A DNA stretch of 64,000 nt from Lottia gigantea. Its lineage: Eukaryota > Mollusca > Gastropoda > Lottiidae. A program made the translations under genes and the position numbers. The stretch is taken from the NCBI RefSeq assembly GCF_000327385.1, contig NW_008707225.1, positions 1,690,309 to 1,754,308 on the forward strand, given 5' to 3'. The notes under the pieces are model-generated. The model did not search any database, was not told where the DNA came from, and saw only the letters and a list, made by a program, of their open reading frames with translations. Shown here one piece after another: positions 26,901-37,831 of this stretch; the stretch's first letter is position 1; each line of letters starts with the position of its first letter.

Positions 26901-29900
26901 ATGACAATATCATGAAACAAACATTATGCCAAACTCTCATATACAAATTGTTTGACTGGACATGATTTTTTTCATTGATTATATCACCTTGTTTATTCAC
27001 CTCATAAAAAATATAAACAAAATAAAATACAAGACATTTTTTAAAACATTCTTAAGATCAATTTTTATCTTTGTTTATGTTATAGGTTTATGAGATAGGT
27101 GAAGTGTCTGCCCTATGATTTATAAGTTCACTAAGAATTCTTTAATATTATCTGTGATGGAATTTCTGTAAATTTACTTAATGATACTCTTCCTCTACTA
27201 TGTAAAAATAAATACATCTGGAATTTTTGAAATGCTGCTACTAGCCAAAAAAAAGCTAAATGAAAATCACTGAGTTTCATTTGAACTACTTGAGCTAGGA
27301 ATCTTAACATTCTAAGCCTGTTTGTGTGAAGTAATTGGTCATCAATACTTATATTAGTTGGCACATAGGTGTCTAGTGACCATGAATAAGACAAATTGGA
27401 TAATATTGGATAAAATAAGAGGACATTTGACTATTGACTATTTGACAACCTTCCACTATCAATAAAACCTTTTACATTACAAATTTATTGGTTCTCAGAA
27501 CGGAGCGTATGAATTTTGAGTAATGTAAACAGTCGAGCGTTTCAGAACGGACCTGATTAATTGGTGCTATGTAAACTGTAACTGCTCCTCACAATTGACC
27601 TTCACCTTTTCCCACGAAATTTCAGCATTATTCATATGGCTTCGGTTAGATCACAGTGATTGCAAGGGTTGATTTTAACTTCTTCAAGAAGAGTTCCACA
27701 GATAACCGTGCCGAGAACACTTTTCCTTTACACTATAACTGAAGAACCGTTCTCAGATACTTGAGTTTACTGAAATGTAACTGGGCACATTTTATCGCAG
27801 TCTGGTCCACGCTGAGAGCAGAACGCTTAATAGCTGCCTGGTGTAAAGGGGCTTATGCGATATAAGATACAACTGGAATTTCAGAGATTAGCCAGACAAA
27901 GTTCAGTGATTTATAGAGCCAAATCACTGCTAGAAGGTTGTAACCTTAACATTCAACAAATATTCAATCCATTGCCAAAATGAAATGAGGTGATTATTTT
28001 GACAGATGGCTGAATGTAATAAATCAAAACTGTGATTGGCTCGAAGAGAAAAATGCTATAACTTATCATAACTCAGCACAAGCACTTGCTAAAACATATT
28101 GCTTTGTTTTTCACAAAAACTGTTTTGGGATGGTATTTTGATGCCCTGAACTAACACAACAAAAACCTAAAAATGTAAAATAGCAGGCATGATCAATACA
28201 AACATCTTCCTTTCAAATTCAAAATTGCATTTCAGCATTTCAGAAAAATATGATGAATTTTTACAAATCATTACATTGTATTTTTTGTCAAATTACCTAC
28301 TAAGCTCGAATACAATTACAATTTGTGATTGATCAAGTAGAGCACCTTTAAGTTGAATGTGTACTGAACATTGTCATCAGTTGAAGGAGACTATCTACTA
28401 GAAACTATCTAGTGAAATTAGAGTAGATAGAAGTGGTAGTCTGGAACCTAAAATTATCAACAACTCATTCATATAGACCAAAAATAAACCAGGCAAGTTT
28501 CTGGAAACATTGGAATATTTATAGAGATAGATAAGAAATAGATAAAGCTCAAATATTTTCTTTTAGAAGATTTAATTATATACTGGTATTATAATGATAT
28601 ATAGCATGCAATGTGCATTGTTGAAAGCAATCCATATCTCAAAAATTACTCTTCTGGAAATATTTTTCAAATACTGAATACTGTGTATTAAAGTGTTCCA
28701 AATATATATCAAGTTATTAAAAATTACAACATAATACAGGCAAGATTTTTGTCTTTTTTTATACATTAATCCTGATTACTCGAAAGGCATTTTGTAAATA
28801 AGTCACACCTCAGGGCAAGTCGACATATTATTTACAGTTATTTTCAAAATCAAGTTTACAGAACAGAAAAAGAAATCCAACTTTCCAATCTGTATTTATT
28901 GAAGAAGAAAAAGAATTCATTTAGAAATTCAGTGAAATGGCCAGACATAGAGAAATCAATACAGACAAATGTAGAATATATTTCAACACTGTTATAGAAA
29001 CTATACCACACCATTTTACAAATAACTTAGAAACAATGGATAACAATTGAAATTCAAACTTGTCAATCTCTTCACTAAATTGTTAATACTTGTAACAGTG
29101 ACAAATTGTAACAGTTTTACACTGAGACAATTATATTGTGTTCCTTCCTATGATGTTTTAATTTTTGCCTTATTTAACACTTGAGTAACTCTTGAGTAAA
29201 ATTAAGTGATGTGTACATAAAAATACCATTCTTTTCAAGATTAGCTATTTTATTCTTTGTATAAACCATTAAAGAAATAAGGCATATTATTTGCTTATGA
29301 TGCAGAATCAATAGTTGCGCAATGAACAATTCTCATAGGCTATCCTATTAATATTTCAGATTCAAAATATATGACACCCAATTGCTACCCTTTAAGTTCT
29401 TTCAATATAGAAATCTAAAAGGGCCCTCACACCATAGCAATTACCAGTTGTATTTGGTTGCGAATGATGAAAGTGCAACTACCAAGTTCTATTGGAAACT
29501 TTTGCCCGCTATCCTCAGTTACAACCATACGTAACTAGTAATAGCTATGGTGTGAGGGTACTTTTACACAAATATACCAGTTATTGTGATTTCTTACCAC
29601 AAGGTTAATTTCAGGTATAGAAAATAGAGCGAAATACATCACAAGCTCTGCCAAAACAAACAAACAAATTTTAGTCATATTCAAATAGTTTTACACAGCA
29701 AAGGGTATGACAAAACTGAGAAAATATGCCGAAATCCATGCCCAAGATAAAAATATGTCATTCAAAAAATTACAAGTTGCACTTTTTTGTCTTTTGATCT
29801 TCAAGTCTTAAAATATGCCAATCAATGGTTATACATAATAAAGGATAAGAAAATCATTGATGCAATATATAAGGGTTTCTAAAATAAACAATAATATTTG

Positions 29901-32900
29901 ACTTAAAAAAGTTTTCTTATAAAAAGGTAATATTTGTCAAGGTGACCTTACAATAAATATCAACACCTTTTCTTTAAGTTAGATTACCATTGTATTCAAC
30001 TTTAAACTTAAATATATTTGTCATTGCATCTATCCTCAAATAGATGTATATGTTTTAGTTTAAGTATTTGTTTTATCAGGCAATAGAGTTGAATTTCAGC
30101 CATTCTATTACATTCTATTACAAAGTAATGTTTTTTTAGTTTTTTAAAAATTAGGAGGTTTTAAATATTTGAATAATTTTTTAAATGTTTATTAAATTTT
30201 TAAATCTTGTTAAAATGTTCAATAAAAACTTAATGTTTGTCAAAATGTTTAATAAAATATCTACACTTTTTAAATGTTTTATAAAAATGTAATGCTTTTA
30301 ATTGATTGCAAATGTTTGATACAACTGTAATCCTTTTAAATGTTTTATAAATTTGTATTGCTTTTAAATGTTTTATAAATTTGTAATTCTTTTGAATGTT
30401 TTATAATGCTTTTAAATGTTTTTCAAAATTTAATTGATTGCAAATGTTTGATACAACTGTAATCCTTTTAAATGTTTTATAAATTTGTATTGCTTTTAAA
30501 AGTTTTATGAATTTGTAATTCTTTTGAATGTTTTATAATACTTTTAAATGTTTTTTAAAATTGTAATGCTTTTGAAAGGTTTATGATATTGTAATGCTTT
30601 AACATGATCTTTAATATTATTATACTTAAAGAGATGCTCCATAAAATTTCAGTGCTTTTCAATATGCTTTCAATAATCATAATGCTCTTTAATATGTTTT
30701 ATACAAAGTTATATAATGTTTCTCAACATGTTTAATAAGGTTTTGTAGTTTTTTAAATGTATAAATTCAAATTTCATAGTTAAATTTGTAGTGATTTTTG
30801 TATGCTAATCAAGGTGTATTCTAAGTTTTTCTACAACACCTGATATCTATCAATCATTAAAGAAAGTTTTATGAACCATGAAGAAAAACATAAAAAACTT
30901 ACATGTGAGGGGGTAATTCATAAATATTCCTACTTCGATACTCATCAATAACATCATGGGTATAAAGTTGAAGTTTTTGATATGGATTTACTGACACCAC
31001 CACATTTCCAATATAAGTCTGTAAGATCAAACAAAATTTCTAATTAGCAATATGAACTTAAACTGTAGCATAATTTAGTTTTTGTCTTAAAAAGGGGTAA
31101 AAATTTCTGAAGAAATTTTGTATTATCAAAATATACATAAACATTTACTATCTGGATTATATTTTATTTATGTACTGGCTGAATAGTGAGGTGAAATTTC
31201 CCATAAATGTCTTGATATATCATGATACAAACAATATCATTTCACACAAAAACTTGGAAAGAAAAACATATCTGATCAAAGACATAAAAAGGGTGTTTTA
31301 GTCAAATTTACATATCTTCACTTAAAACAGAAAGCTATAAGAGGAAACTATACATGGTCTGAGCAGCCATTACAATCCTTCAGCAAAATTTATTGGAACT
31401 GTTCCTTTAACTGATTTCAAAATGATCTAGAGAATACATCCACAGAGTTAACCAATGTCATATTATTGTCAAAAAACTTTTGGATTCTGTTCTTTAACTA
31501 ATTAAAACAGATTTTTAAATGTGAATTCCAATGAATATAAGTAAGAAAAATACTAGCAAATTTCTTGTGAGCTTATTCTAAATTTCACTTTAAAAATCAC
31601 ATTTCTATAAATATGGGACAGTAAATGCAGAAAAAGTATGAATATGAATTATTATTATAAACAAATGACAGATTATATTCAATTTAAGAGCTGTCAGATT
31701 GGAATTATGCAAAGTGTCACAATGACATTAGACATTTTCCCTAATCACAGACATATTTCTGTTTCTAGATAGATAGATATCAATGCTCATCAAGTAAATT
31801 TTATATTAAGATTAAGACAAAAAAAACATTCAACTAATTAAGACCATCTAATAGCTTCTCTTTTAATTTATAAACTAAGGCCTATTACAATTGGGAAAGT
31901 CAGCTCTCTTCCAGCTTTGCTGTAGAAAAGTTAATATATGTAAATGAAGCATTTTTTCATTCAGAATAATTTACTGCTGAAACTTCATTATAATGCTATA
32001 CCAATGTCACCAAACTGAAATTGTGCTTGTTGCATGCAATATTGTATCATATATATTGTATAAAGCTCAATTTAAGTTGTCAAACTAGCTCAGCTGGTTA
32101 TAGAAATATGAAAATTGTTTTTGGTAGTACTTTAAGATCTCAAGGTTGTTATTTGACCAGGTTAATTGGAGCCAAAGACAATAGTAACACATGGTCTTGC
32201 CACACATACTTCTTATCATTCATAGATACTAGTCAGCATAGACAGCCTTTTTTTTTCTTTACATGAACGTATTTTATCCTAGGGTCAGATCAGAATCATT
32301 CCGATAGTTCAGCCTAAATTTCATTTTATTTTTGTAATGAAAATGTCATTATTTCTAAAATTACAAATACATTTCCACCTTTCTTTTAATCATTAATCAT
32401 CTAATTTCACTTTTGGACAAAATCCATTCAGACATCTGTGAAGTAATTTATATAGTTGAGTTGAATGAGAAATCACATTTATTTTTTGCCAACAGTAGAA
32501 AATTACAATTCTGCTATTTTATACAATACATTAGGTAATTATAGAGTTTCTTGCTTCTTGCATTCCATACAGCAATTACAAAGTAATAGTCCAAATACCG
32601 GTAACTTCAATGTCTACGTTCTTTTAGCTGTAACAAGTATGAATTTAGTCCATTTAGTATTTAAACAGATCTCTTGGCCTCTTTTCCATGCACTGATTTT
32701 TATAACATGAAGCAAATATTTTGCATGTTTGTAAGAATTCCAAAGTTTCCAGCAAAGAATCATCTTTGACCAATTTTTGAGCAATGACGTCAAATAGCAA
32801 TAACATCATTATCAATCTCTCATAACCATAGAAATCAATACAAAAACATCTATGGTAAACAGCTTTAAAAGAGGCTGTTGGGTGCTAAAAGGTAATTGAT

Positions 32901-33635
32901 CTCATTTATTTCAAGAATAGAAACTTTTATATGTATTTACAGTTTAAACAATCATGTGTAGGCTTCCCTTACAATGCCAAAGTCAAAGTTTTCTTGTACT
33001 GTTAAATTTCTCATATCCTACAAACTTACAATGACAGTGGTTCAGTTTGTATTATGAAGGGTGGAGGAGGGCATAGGTCAAATGATATTTTGCAGTATCT
33101 CAATGGTTCATACTCATTCCATTTGAGATTCACAAAAATCAAACAACTAATCCAATTTTGCTTATGGTAGAACTTTAGCTGTAAGGAGTGAAATAACAAT
33201 GCAGTGTCTTCAGGATGACTTAAGCCAGAGATTGATCCAATTCTCCTAGATGCTGAAATTGTTCAGCTGACTTTAAATAATGGGGATATACCCCTCTTTG
33301 TTTCTCATCTCAGAAAGAATGCTACCTTTGTATCAAAAGTTTGTCTTTGTGTGAAGGTAAATCTGTAACATAATCTCCAGCGATGATATTCAAACTCATT
33401 AAATTTTTAACTTATCTATTTCTAAATCTATTATAATGTTTTTATGTCTGTGTCTAATCAAGAATATAAAAATAACACCGTACTAACTAAATATACTTAC
33501 GTAAATCAGATCATGTTTAAAGCGCTCATGTATGTTGTCAATAAAAGCATCTTCTGTAATAGGATCTAATAAAACAGCATCACTGACTCCTACGTTACTC
33601 TCTAATGACATCAATCTTTCATGATGTACAGCCAT
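5200..33635 (-). CDS. MYO1B: Unconventional myosin-I, Myo1a/Myo1b type (complete, 30 coding exons)
   Basis: Single-headed, membrane-binding actin motor. Thirty exons with GT-AG borders join in phase to 3,333 nt, that is 1,110 residues, close to vertebrate MYO1B (about 1,136). Seen: P-loop GESGSGKT (108-115), switch I NDNSSR (160-165), switch II DIYGFE (388-393), five IQ motifs (about 706-825) and a basic TH1/PH-like tail (about 850-1110). The tail stretch [12 protein letters not shown] and the IQ region follow vertebrate MYO1B more closely than MYO1C or MYO1D. The ATG at 33,635 lies 12 nt inside its exon, after an acceptor at 33,648-33,650, so there is at least one upstream leader exon. Intron 2 is 12.8 kb. 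Family knowledge: Myo1b tethers plasma and endosomal membranes to actin under load, with calmodulin light chains on the IQ motifs. The family call is firm; MYO1A and MYO1B cannot be separated because invertebrates usually have one co-orthologue. Confidence 0.95.
7141..8480. repeat. 36-bp minisatellite in MYO1B intron 26, about 37 copies
   Basis: Near-perfect 36-bp units (ttaccccaatataaactata plus ctaggttaatataatc) fill most of intron 26. Unit variants differ at fixed positions (ccccaat/ctcaaat/cctcaat; ctatac/cagac/catac; ttaat/ttact). The array runs exactly into the donor of exon 26, and the last unit covers the final exon bases TGAG. Each unit therefore carries a donor-like GAG|GTAAGAT or GGG|GTAAGAT in the sense orientation of MYO1B. 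Confidence 0.95.
10955..11120. repeat. Degenerate 30-35 bp tandem repeat, MYO1B intron
   Basis: About five imperfect copies of a unit like acaaaaattatattatatttccatgg lie between exons 22 and 23. Confidence 0.7.
11881..12098. repeat. 40-bp tandem repeat with 80-bp dimer pattern
   Basis: Five and a half units of 40 bp starting caaatctttat, in the intron just upstream of MYO1B exon 21. The first four alternate between gaat..caag and taaat..tataa subtypes, which makes an 80-bp higher-order unit. Confidence 0.85.
17036..17049 (-). other. MYO1B: 14-nt MYO1B micro-exon
   Basis: ATTTATTAGAGAAG sits between a GAATAG acceptor and a GTAATT donor. With the single base carried from the previous exon it encodes YLLEK. 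It links GGVITN to SRVAVQ exactly as in the conserved myosin-I sequence NYLLEKSRV. Without it, frame and conserved residues are lost. Confidence 0.85.
20164..20574. repeat. 205-bp direct tandem duplication
   Basis: Two copies (20,164-20,369 and 20,366-20,574) are about 95% alike by eye. Each runs from cttatatgaa..agaagtgttc to ggttaaagctctta. Confidence 0.85.
22642..22893. mobile_element. Foldback MITE, family A, copy 1
   Basis: Starts ttaaagggattgtaaagagg and ends near ctttacaatca, its imperfect inverse. The interior has gacatcatcaaacactt as in the copies at 36.2 and 37.6 kb. Non-coding. Confidence 0.6.
24062..24669. repeat. 45-bp minisatellite, about 13.5 copies
   Basis: Units start tactataatgattaggaatc and end ttgaactgatcaagaag, with a few single-base subtypes (aatgatt, gatgatc, aataatt). 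Located in MYO1B intron 2. Confidence 0.9.
24830..25060. repeat. 24-25 bp degenerate tandem repeat
   Basis: Repeats of gatcaagaagtaatattaac plus aaacc follow shortly after the 45-bp array and share its gatcaagaagta phrase, so the two probably have a common origin. Confidence 0.75.
26186..26900. repeat. About 168-bp tandem repeat, 4 copies, dispersed bivalve-type family
   Basis: Copies start near 26,228, 26,394, 26,565 and 26,732 with tcaagggcaataactcaaaa and include gatcttat..ccaatgatcacacc and gttgaaaactgtagcttcaa. The last copy ends with gttgacggacggaccgacgg, a tail I recognise from dispersed repeats of bivalve genomes. The spacing (166-171 bp) is nearly regular. Non-coding. Confidence 0.8.
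27465..27860. mobile_element. Possible decayed TIR transposon
   Basis: A block richer in CpG than its surroundings, bounded by ccttttacatta and, inverted, cccctttacacca. Related inner phrases (ggttctcagaacgg; tgagaacggttctt) point to subterminal inverted repeats. No coding capacity. Confidence 0.35.
29415..29568. mobile_element. 154-bp MITE with about 27-bp inverted ends
   Basis: Left taaaagggccctcacacc and right ggtgtgagggtactttta, with a perfect 15-bp core ccctcacaccatagc / gctatggtgtgaggg. Located in MYO1B intron 2. Confidence 0.65.
30165..30600. repeat. T-rich degenerate tandem repeat, about 29-bp unit
   Basis: Variants of aatgcttttaaatgttttat recur, and a 130-bp segment (attgattgcaaatgtttgat..) is itself duplicated at about 30,300 and 30,431. 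Confidence 0.65.
32085..32240 (+). mobile_element. Possible tRNA-derived SINE relic
   Basis: ctagctcagctggttatag resembles a tRNA A box, and about 50 bp later agatctcaaggttgttattt resembles the anticodon arm and a decayed B box. The remainder is unrelated sequence. No cloverleaf or 3' CCA end is supported, so this is not a tRNA gene. Confidence 0.3.
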
Positions 33636-33647
33636 TTTACTTGATTA
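33636..33647 (-). other. MYO1B 5'UTR end of exon 1
   Basis: Twelve untranslated bases lie between a TTTATTTCAG-type acceptor and the start ATG. This shows that the leader is spliced from at least one exon located further right. Confidence 0.7.
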
Positions 33648-36190
33648 CTGAAATAAATGCATTTCAAGGTTTTAGGAAATATAGAAATATAGGATTCCCA
33701 AGCTATTCAATTTAAACTTTATGAATTATTCATTAATTTATCACTCAATGATATTTTATCGCAAAGTTTTTCAAGATTTATAAATATTTAATATGTGACA
33801 TCAGTTCATCGTTCCCGGTACAACATTATTACGTCTGCTGAATTTAAGTTGCACATTGTTTAATAACTTTTTCTTTTTTTGGATATTAGAAAGATTTATT
33901 ATTATTTTTAATTTTTGTTTGACATTTCCTTACATTGCAAATATCGTAAAGTTTGCAAGTTATCGCTCAAAAATGAATTTGGAAGGGTTTAATAGTTCTA
34001 TAGAAAATCCTGTTCACCTAGTCTCACAAACAAGAGAAAATTGACAGACGTGAAGATCTTTTATAAAATGTTGAATACATACATTCATGTAACAATATCC
34101 TCTATAATATTACAAGAACAGAAATAATCCTCTAGAATTGTTCACACACAAATCCAGTTTTTAAATCCTCACATTAAAAAGTACATTCATTTATCAATGA
34201 ACACTTAGATTACTAAAGTCAAAATGAAATTCAAGCCAAAATTTCAGAAATTTCAGATGTCAATATGGAGAGTTCTAATAAATCATCATAAATTCTTTCA
34301 TTCATACCATAATATATACACTATACAGGTTGGATATATCCTCAAATATTGAGTAGTTGAACAAGTTATAAAATAGTCACTACTAGTAAAATACTGTCAA
34401 TATATTGGTACCTAGGGTATTTTATGGTATCTAATATGATTAGGTTATATGACCATCTTATCTATATAGTAAAAGTTTATAATATCAAACACTATAAATC
34501 TAGATTAGAAGACTGTATACTAGTGTAATGGATGTCTTTAGAGCTCTGTAATAATCAAGGCTTGTCAAGTCATTTGTAATATGATTTAACATTTATCATT
34601 GTAATATCTTCTAATCTATTATCTTAACTAACATCTCAACATTTGTCAAACAGCAATTAATAGGTTTGTAAAAGAGATATATATATTCTTCTGAAGCTGT
34701 TACAAAACCATGACATCTCATTTCTGGTATTTTAAGAAAAATATTGTTCAGAAACTACCAGAAACAGAGCTGTCTGTGACAGAATGAAAATGGGAATCTT
34801 GGTTCTCCCACAATTCAACACCTCCCTTTAAAATTCAAAATTCAGTCATTCCCATGTGTGTCCTTATGTGATTGGGTGTAAACTTTTTCTCATCTGCTCC
34901 TAGCAAAAGGTATGATCGTTTTAACAGATTTCGAAATTGTCCCTTTAAAGCAAAATTTTATATTCATAAATTGTTATTTATATCACCGAAAAATAGAGTA
35001 AAGATAAATAACGAAAAGATGATCATAATATCTGGTTTTGACCTAAAATCATAAGTTAATCATCATCACAAGGTATCATATATCTATTATAGATTCACTG
35101 GGTACAAGTTTTTATCTGTAAGTGATTCTACAGAATACAAACTATTACCCATATAACAGTTACATGTGTTTCATCTTAATTACATTCAAGAACTACAATC
35201 TGCACTGATGTGAGCACAAAAACTCTAAAACTTTTACAAATTGGTCCAGGGCATCAAGAACCTCAAGTTAGAGTTAGGTGAAATATGAGTTTTTATTGGG
35301 CATTGTGATATAGACAGATTTTTATCACGATAGGTTAAAATTTGTAATGTTGACCATGTGATTGAGGTGATGTTTATTTCATAGCATAACAATATACTGA
35401 AGATCAATTTTGAAGGGACAATTATTGTTTGAAAGTGGGACTGCATCTGGCTTTAATATAACCCATTGTCACAAAATGCCACAACTTGATGTGGGGTTTG
35501 CAACACACTATCTTTTGATCTCTATACACACTGGACAACTGTTTGTGATGGAGAGTCACAGAAGTTTTTTCGATTGACTGAAAGCACTTGCAATGTTAAC
35601 TTCACAAATGGTTTGTAAACTATCATTATGTGTAAAATTTTATTGTCTTTTTTATAACCCTCATATCATTAGATAATATCACACTGATATACTGGTATAG
35701 AAATTATGCCAGATCATATCTGTTATAATTCTCATACCAGTTTGTTTGATAGCATCCTTATATCCCCGACAAGTTTGGCTTCATTGTCAACTCCATTTTA
35801 AGAAATAAGACCAACAAATAGTTATCTTTTCATGAATCTAATTAAAATACAGATATGGATGTTACATTTTGTATTTGTTCACAGGTTTGGCATCCATGAT
35901 CTGACATGATACTTCATTAAATTGGATTCTGTTGAATTTTTCAAGCTTATTAACTTAGTGGCATAAACAGTATGGATCTACAGCTGGGTATATAATATGT
36001 TAATTCTGAAAAATGTCAGAGTTGAAGGGGTTAACATCTAAATCTTATTGATATAAACACTTATCTCTAACTATCCCACTTAAACAAGGCTACTGTCACT
36101 GTCATACATTAGCTTCTACTATCAAAAGAAGGTCACAAGTCTCAATAAAAATTCAATTTACAGTTATTTTGCTGTGGTAAATCAGCAGAT

Positions 36191-36512
36191 AAAGGGATTG
36201 TAAAGAGGTTTTCTAATTTTTCATATATGTATCTGGAACACTGATGCATCAATTTACACCATTTCAATTTTCAGTCAGATGTCTGTGGTTCTTGCAATTC
36301 CTCAAAAAATAAGTGTTTGACGATGTCACTAATAGCAAATTATGCTTGATCACATAAGTCCTTAGCAATTAGTGACATCATCAAACACTTAGTTTTAGAG
36401 GAATTGCAGGAACCACAAACGTCTGAATGAAACTTTGAATGGTGAAAATTGATGCTATCAGTGTCTTTGATACACATTAAAAAAATTAGAAATCTTCTTT
36501 ACAATGTCTTTA
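36191..36512. mobile_element. Foldback MITE, family A, copy 2
   Basis: About 320 bp, largely palindromic. The ends are aaagggattgtaaagagg and its inverse ctttacaatgtcttt, with inner arms gtgtttgacgatgtcac and gtgacatcatcaaacac. It is the best-preserved copy and lies in the MYO1B leader intron. Confidence 0.75.
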
Positions 36513-37589
36513 AGGTTTCCTTCTACAAGTATCAAATAATAATAATTTGTGTAGATCATATTTCACGAACACAATGATTACCTACAATTATCCTCATAAA
36601 CCAGACGAAAATTAGTATAAAACAAACTTTGTAAAAATGATTTTCGCATTTATATTTCAGAAGCATAGTTTTTCATGAATCAATTCATGGACAGCATCAA
36701 AAAATATAAAGTGTAATCACATTAATCATTCCAAGAAAGATTATCTCACATAAAGAGATCTTTAATTAAAAAGTTTGTGCATTTTAAATATCAGAAACCA
36801 GAATAAGTTGGCACGTAGATAGTATAGTCCTTTACACAGCATTAAATTGTCATATCAGAGCGTACAAATATATTTTAAAAAATTTCTTAGAAAAAAAGAT
36901 TTCCTACCTAAAGATCCAGAGTTTTTGTTATTCCTTCATAAAAACGGTCATAATCCTGATAATGGTGCCAAAACCAACAGAAATATCTGAAACTTGATGT
37001 CTTTGAGGTAAACAAGTTGCTATATAAATGGATGTTTTACGTCACACACTGAAGTTTAATACCAGTCAATATATACATCAAGTTGTTTTCTGAAAAAAAT
37101 AACATCATATACTGATATAGGCAACTGTAGTGTCAGAAATGTTCCTTATTGATATATTTCTACTGATAAGATAGGTAGCCTGAGTTAAAACAGTTTCACT
37201 CATTATTTCTCAACCTTATAGTATACATATATACACACACTAAAATATATATTAACTTGTTTACCAATATCTCACAACATTCTAACTTTTCATTCTTTGA
37301 TGTTTTTCATCAAATTTCAGCAAAATATTCCATATAAATTCCATATAAATAGTGTAATCCCAGAAAAATGCATTACAAAAATTTTATCTTTTGATTTAGA
37401 AAGTGTATTTAAAACATTTTAGTTTCAGTAAATTCTCTTCTAGATATAGTCATAAAAATATTTTCTCTCACACCAATTTCAATGGTAGTTTAAAGATTCT
37501 ATTAACACATTGTTAGAAAATCATTTTCAATTCTGACTCAAAACCAGCAACTTTTATTTTAAATGTTCTTTCTGACATCGCAGTGTATC

Positions 37590-37831
37590 TTAAAGGGGTT
37601 GTAAAGAGGTTTTCTTAATTTATAATATGTATCGACGACACTGATATGCCCAATTTCAATTTCAGTCAGTTCCTGCAATTTCACAAAAAAGAAGTGTTTG
37701 ATGACGTCCAATTTTTGTGGAATTGCAAGAACAACATATGTCTGACTAAAAATTGGAATTGTACAAATTGATGCTATTAGTGTCCCCGATACACATTAAA
37801 AATTTAGAAAACCTCCTCACAATCTCTTTAA
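37590..37831. mobile_element. Foldback MITE, family A, copy 3
   Basis: Starts ttaaaggggttgtaaagagg and ends acaatctctttaa, with the same interior phrases (gtgtttgatgacgtc, tgtccccgatacacatt). It is a shorter relative of copy 2, about 1.1 kb away. Confidence 0.7.

Larger units (their letters stand above)
18098..30902 (-). other. MYO1B intron 2 (12.8 kb)
   Basis: Separates the [12 protein letters not shown] exon from the P-loop exon. It holds the direct duplication at 20.2-20.6 kb, foldback elements, minisatellites at 24.1-25.1 kb, the 168-bp tandem family at 26.2-26.9 kb, two small TIR elements and a T-rich tandem region at 30.2-30.6 kb. No gene on either strand could be supported inside it. 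Confidence 0.75.
13192..33635 (-). other. MYO1B: MYO1B motor-domain exons 1-18 (exon map)
   Basis: Minus-strand exons in transcript order: 33501-33635, 30903-31018, 18003-18097 (P-loop), 17643-17747, 17394-17440 (switch I), 17227-17290, 17036-17049 (14-nt micro-exon), 16681-16765, 16359-16465, 16011-16158, 15686-15804, 15331-15417, 15023-15088 (switch II), 14771-14875, 14373-14435, 13894-14088, 13486-13600, 13192-13313. Every junction was checked for donor, acceptor and frame. Exon 2 begins [13 protein letters not shown], the conserved strand ahead of the nucleotide pocket. Exon 14 carries [15 protein letters not shown] and exon 18 carries NPNYIRCIK, both class-wide myosin motifs. The loop equivalent to the TEDS site region reads KTHLKNND before AYYARDAL. 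Confidence 0.93.

Noticed and set aside
32085-32160. Functional tRNA gene
   Set aside because: A-box-like string only; no full cloverleaf, anticodon stem or intact B box.
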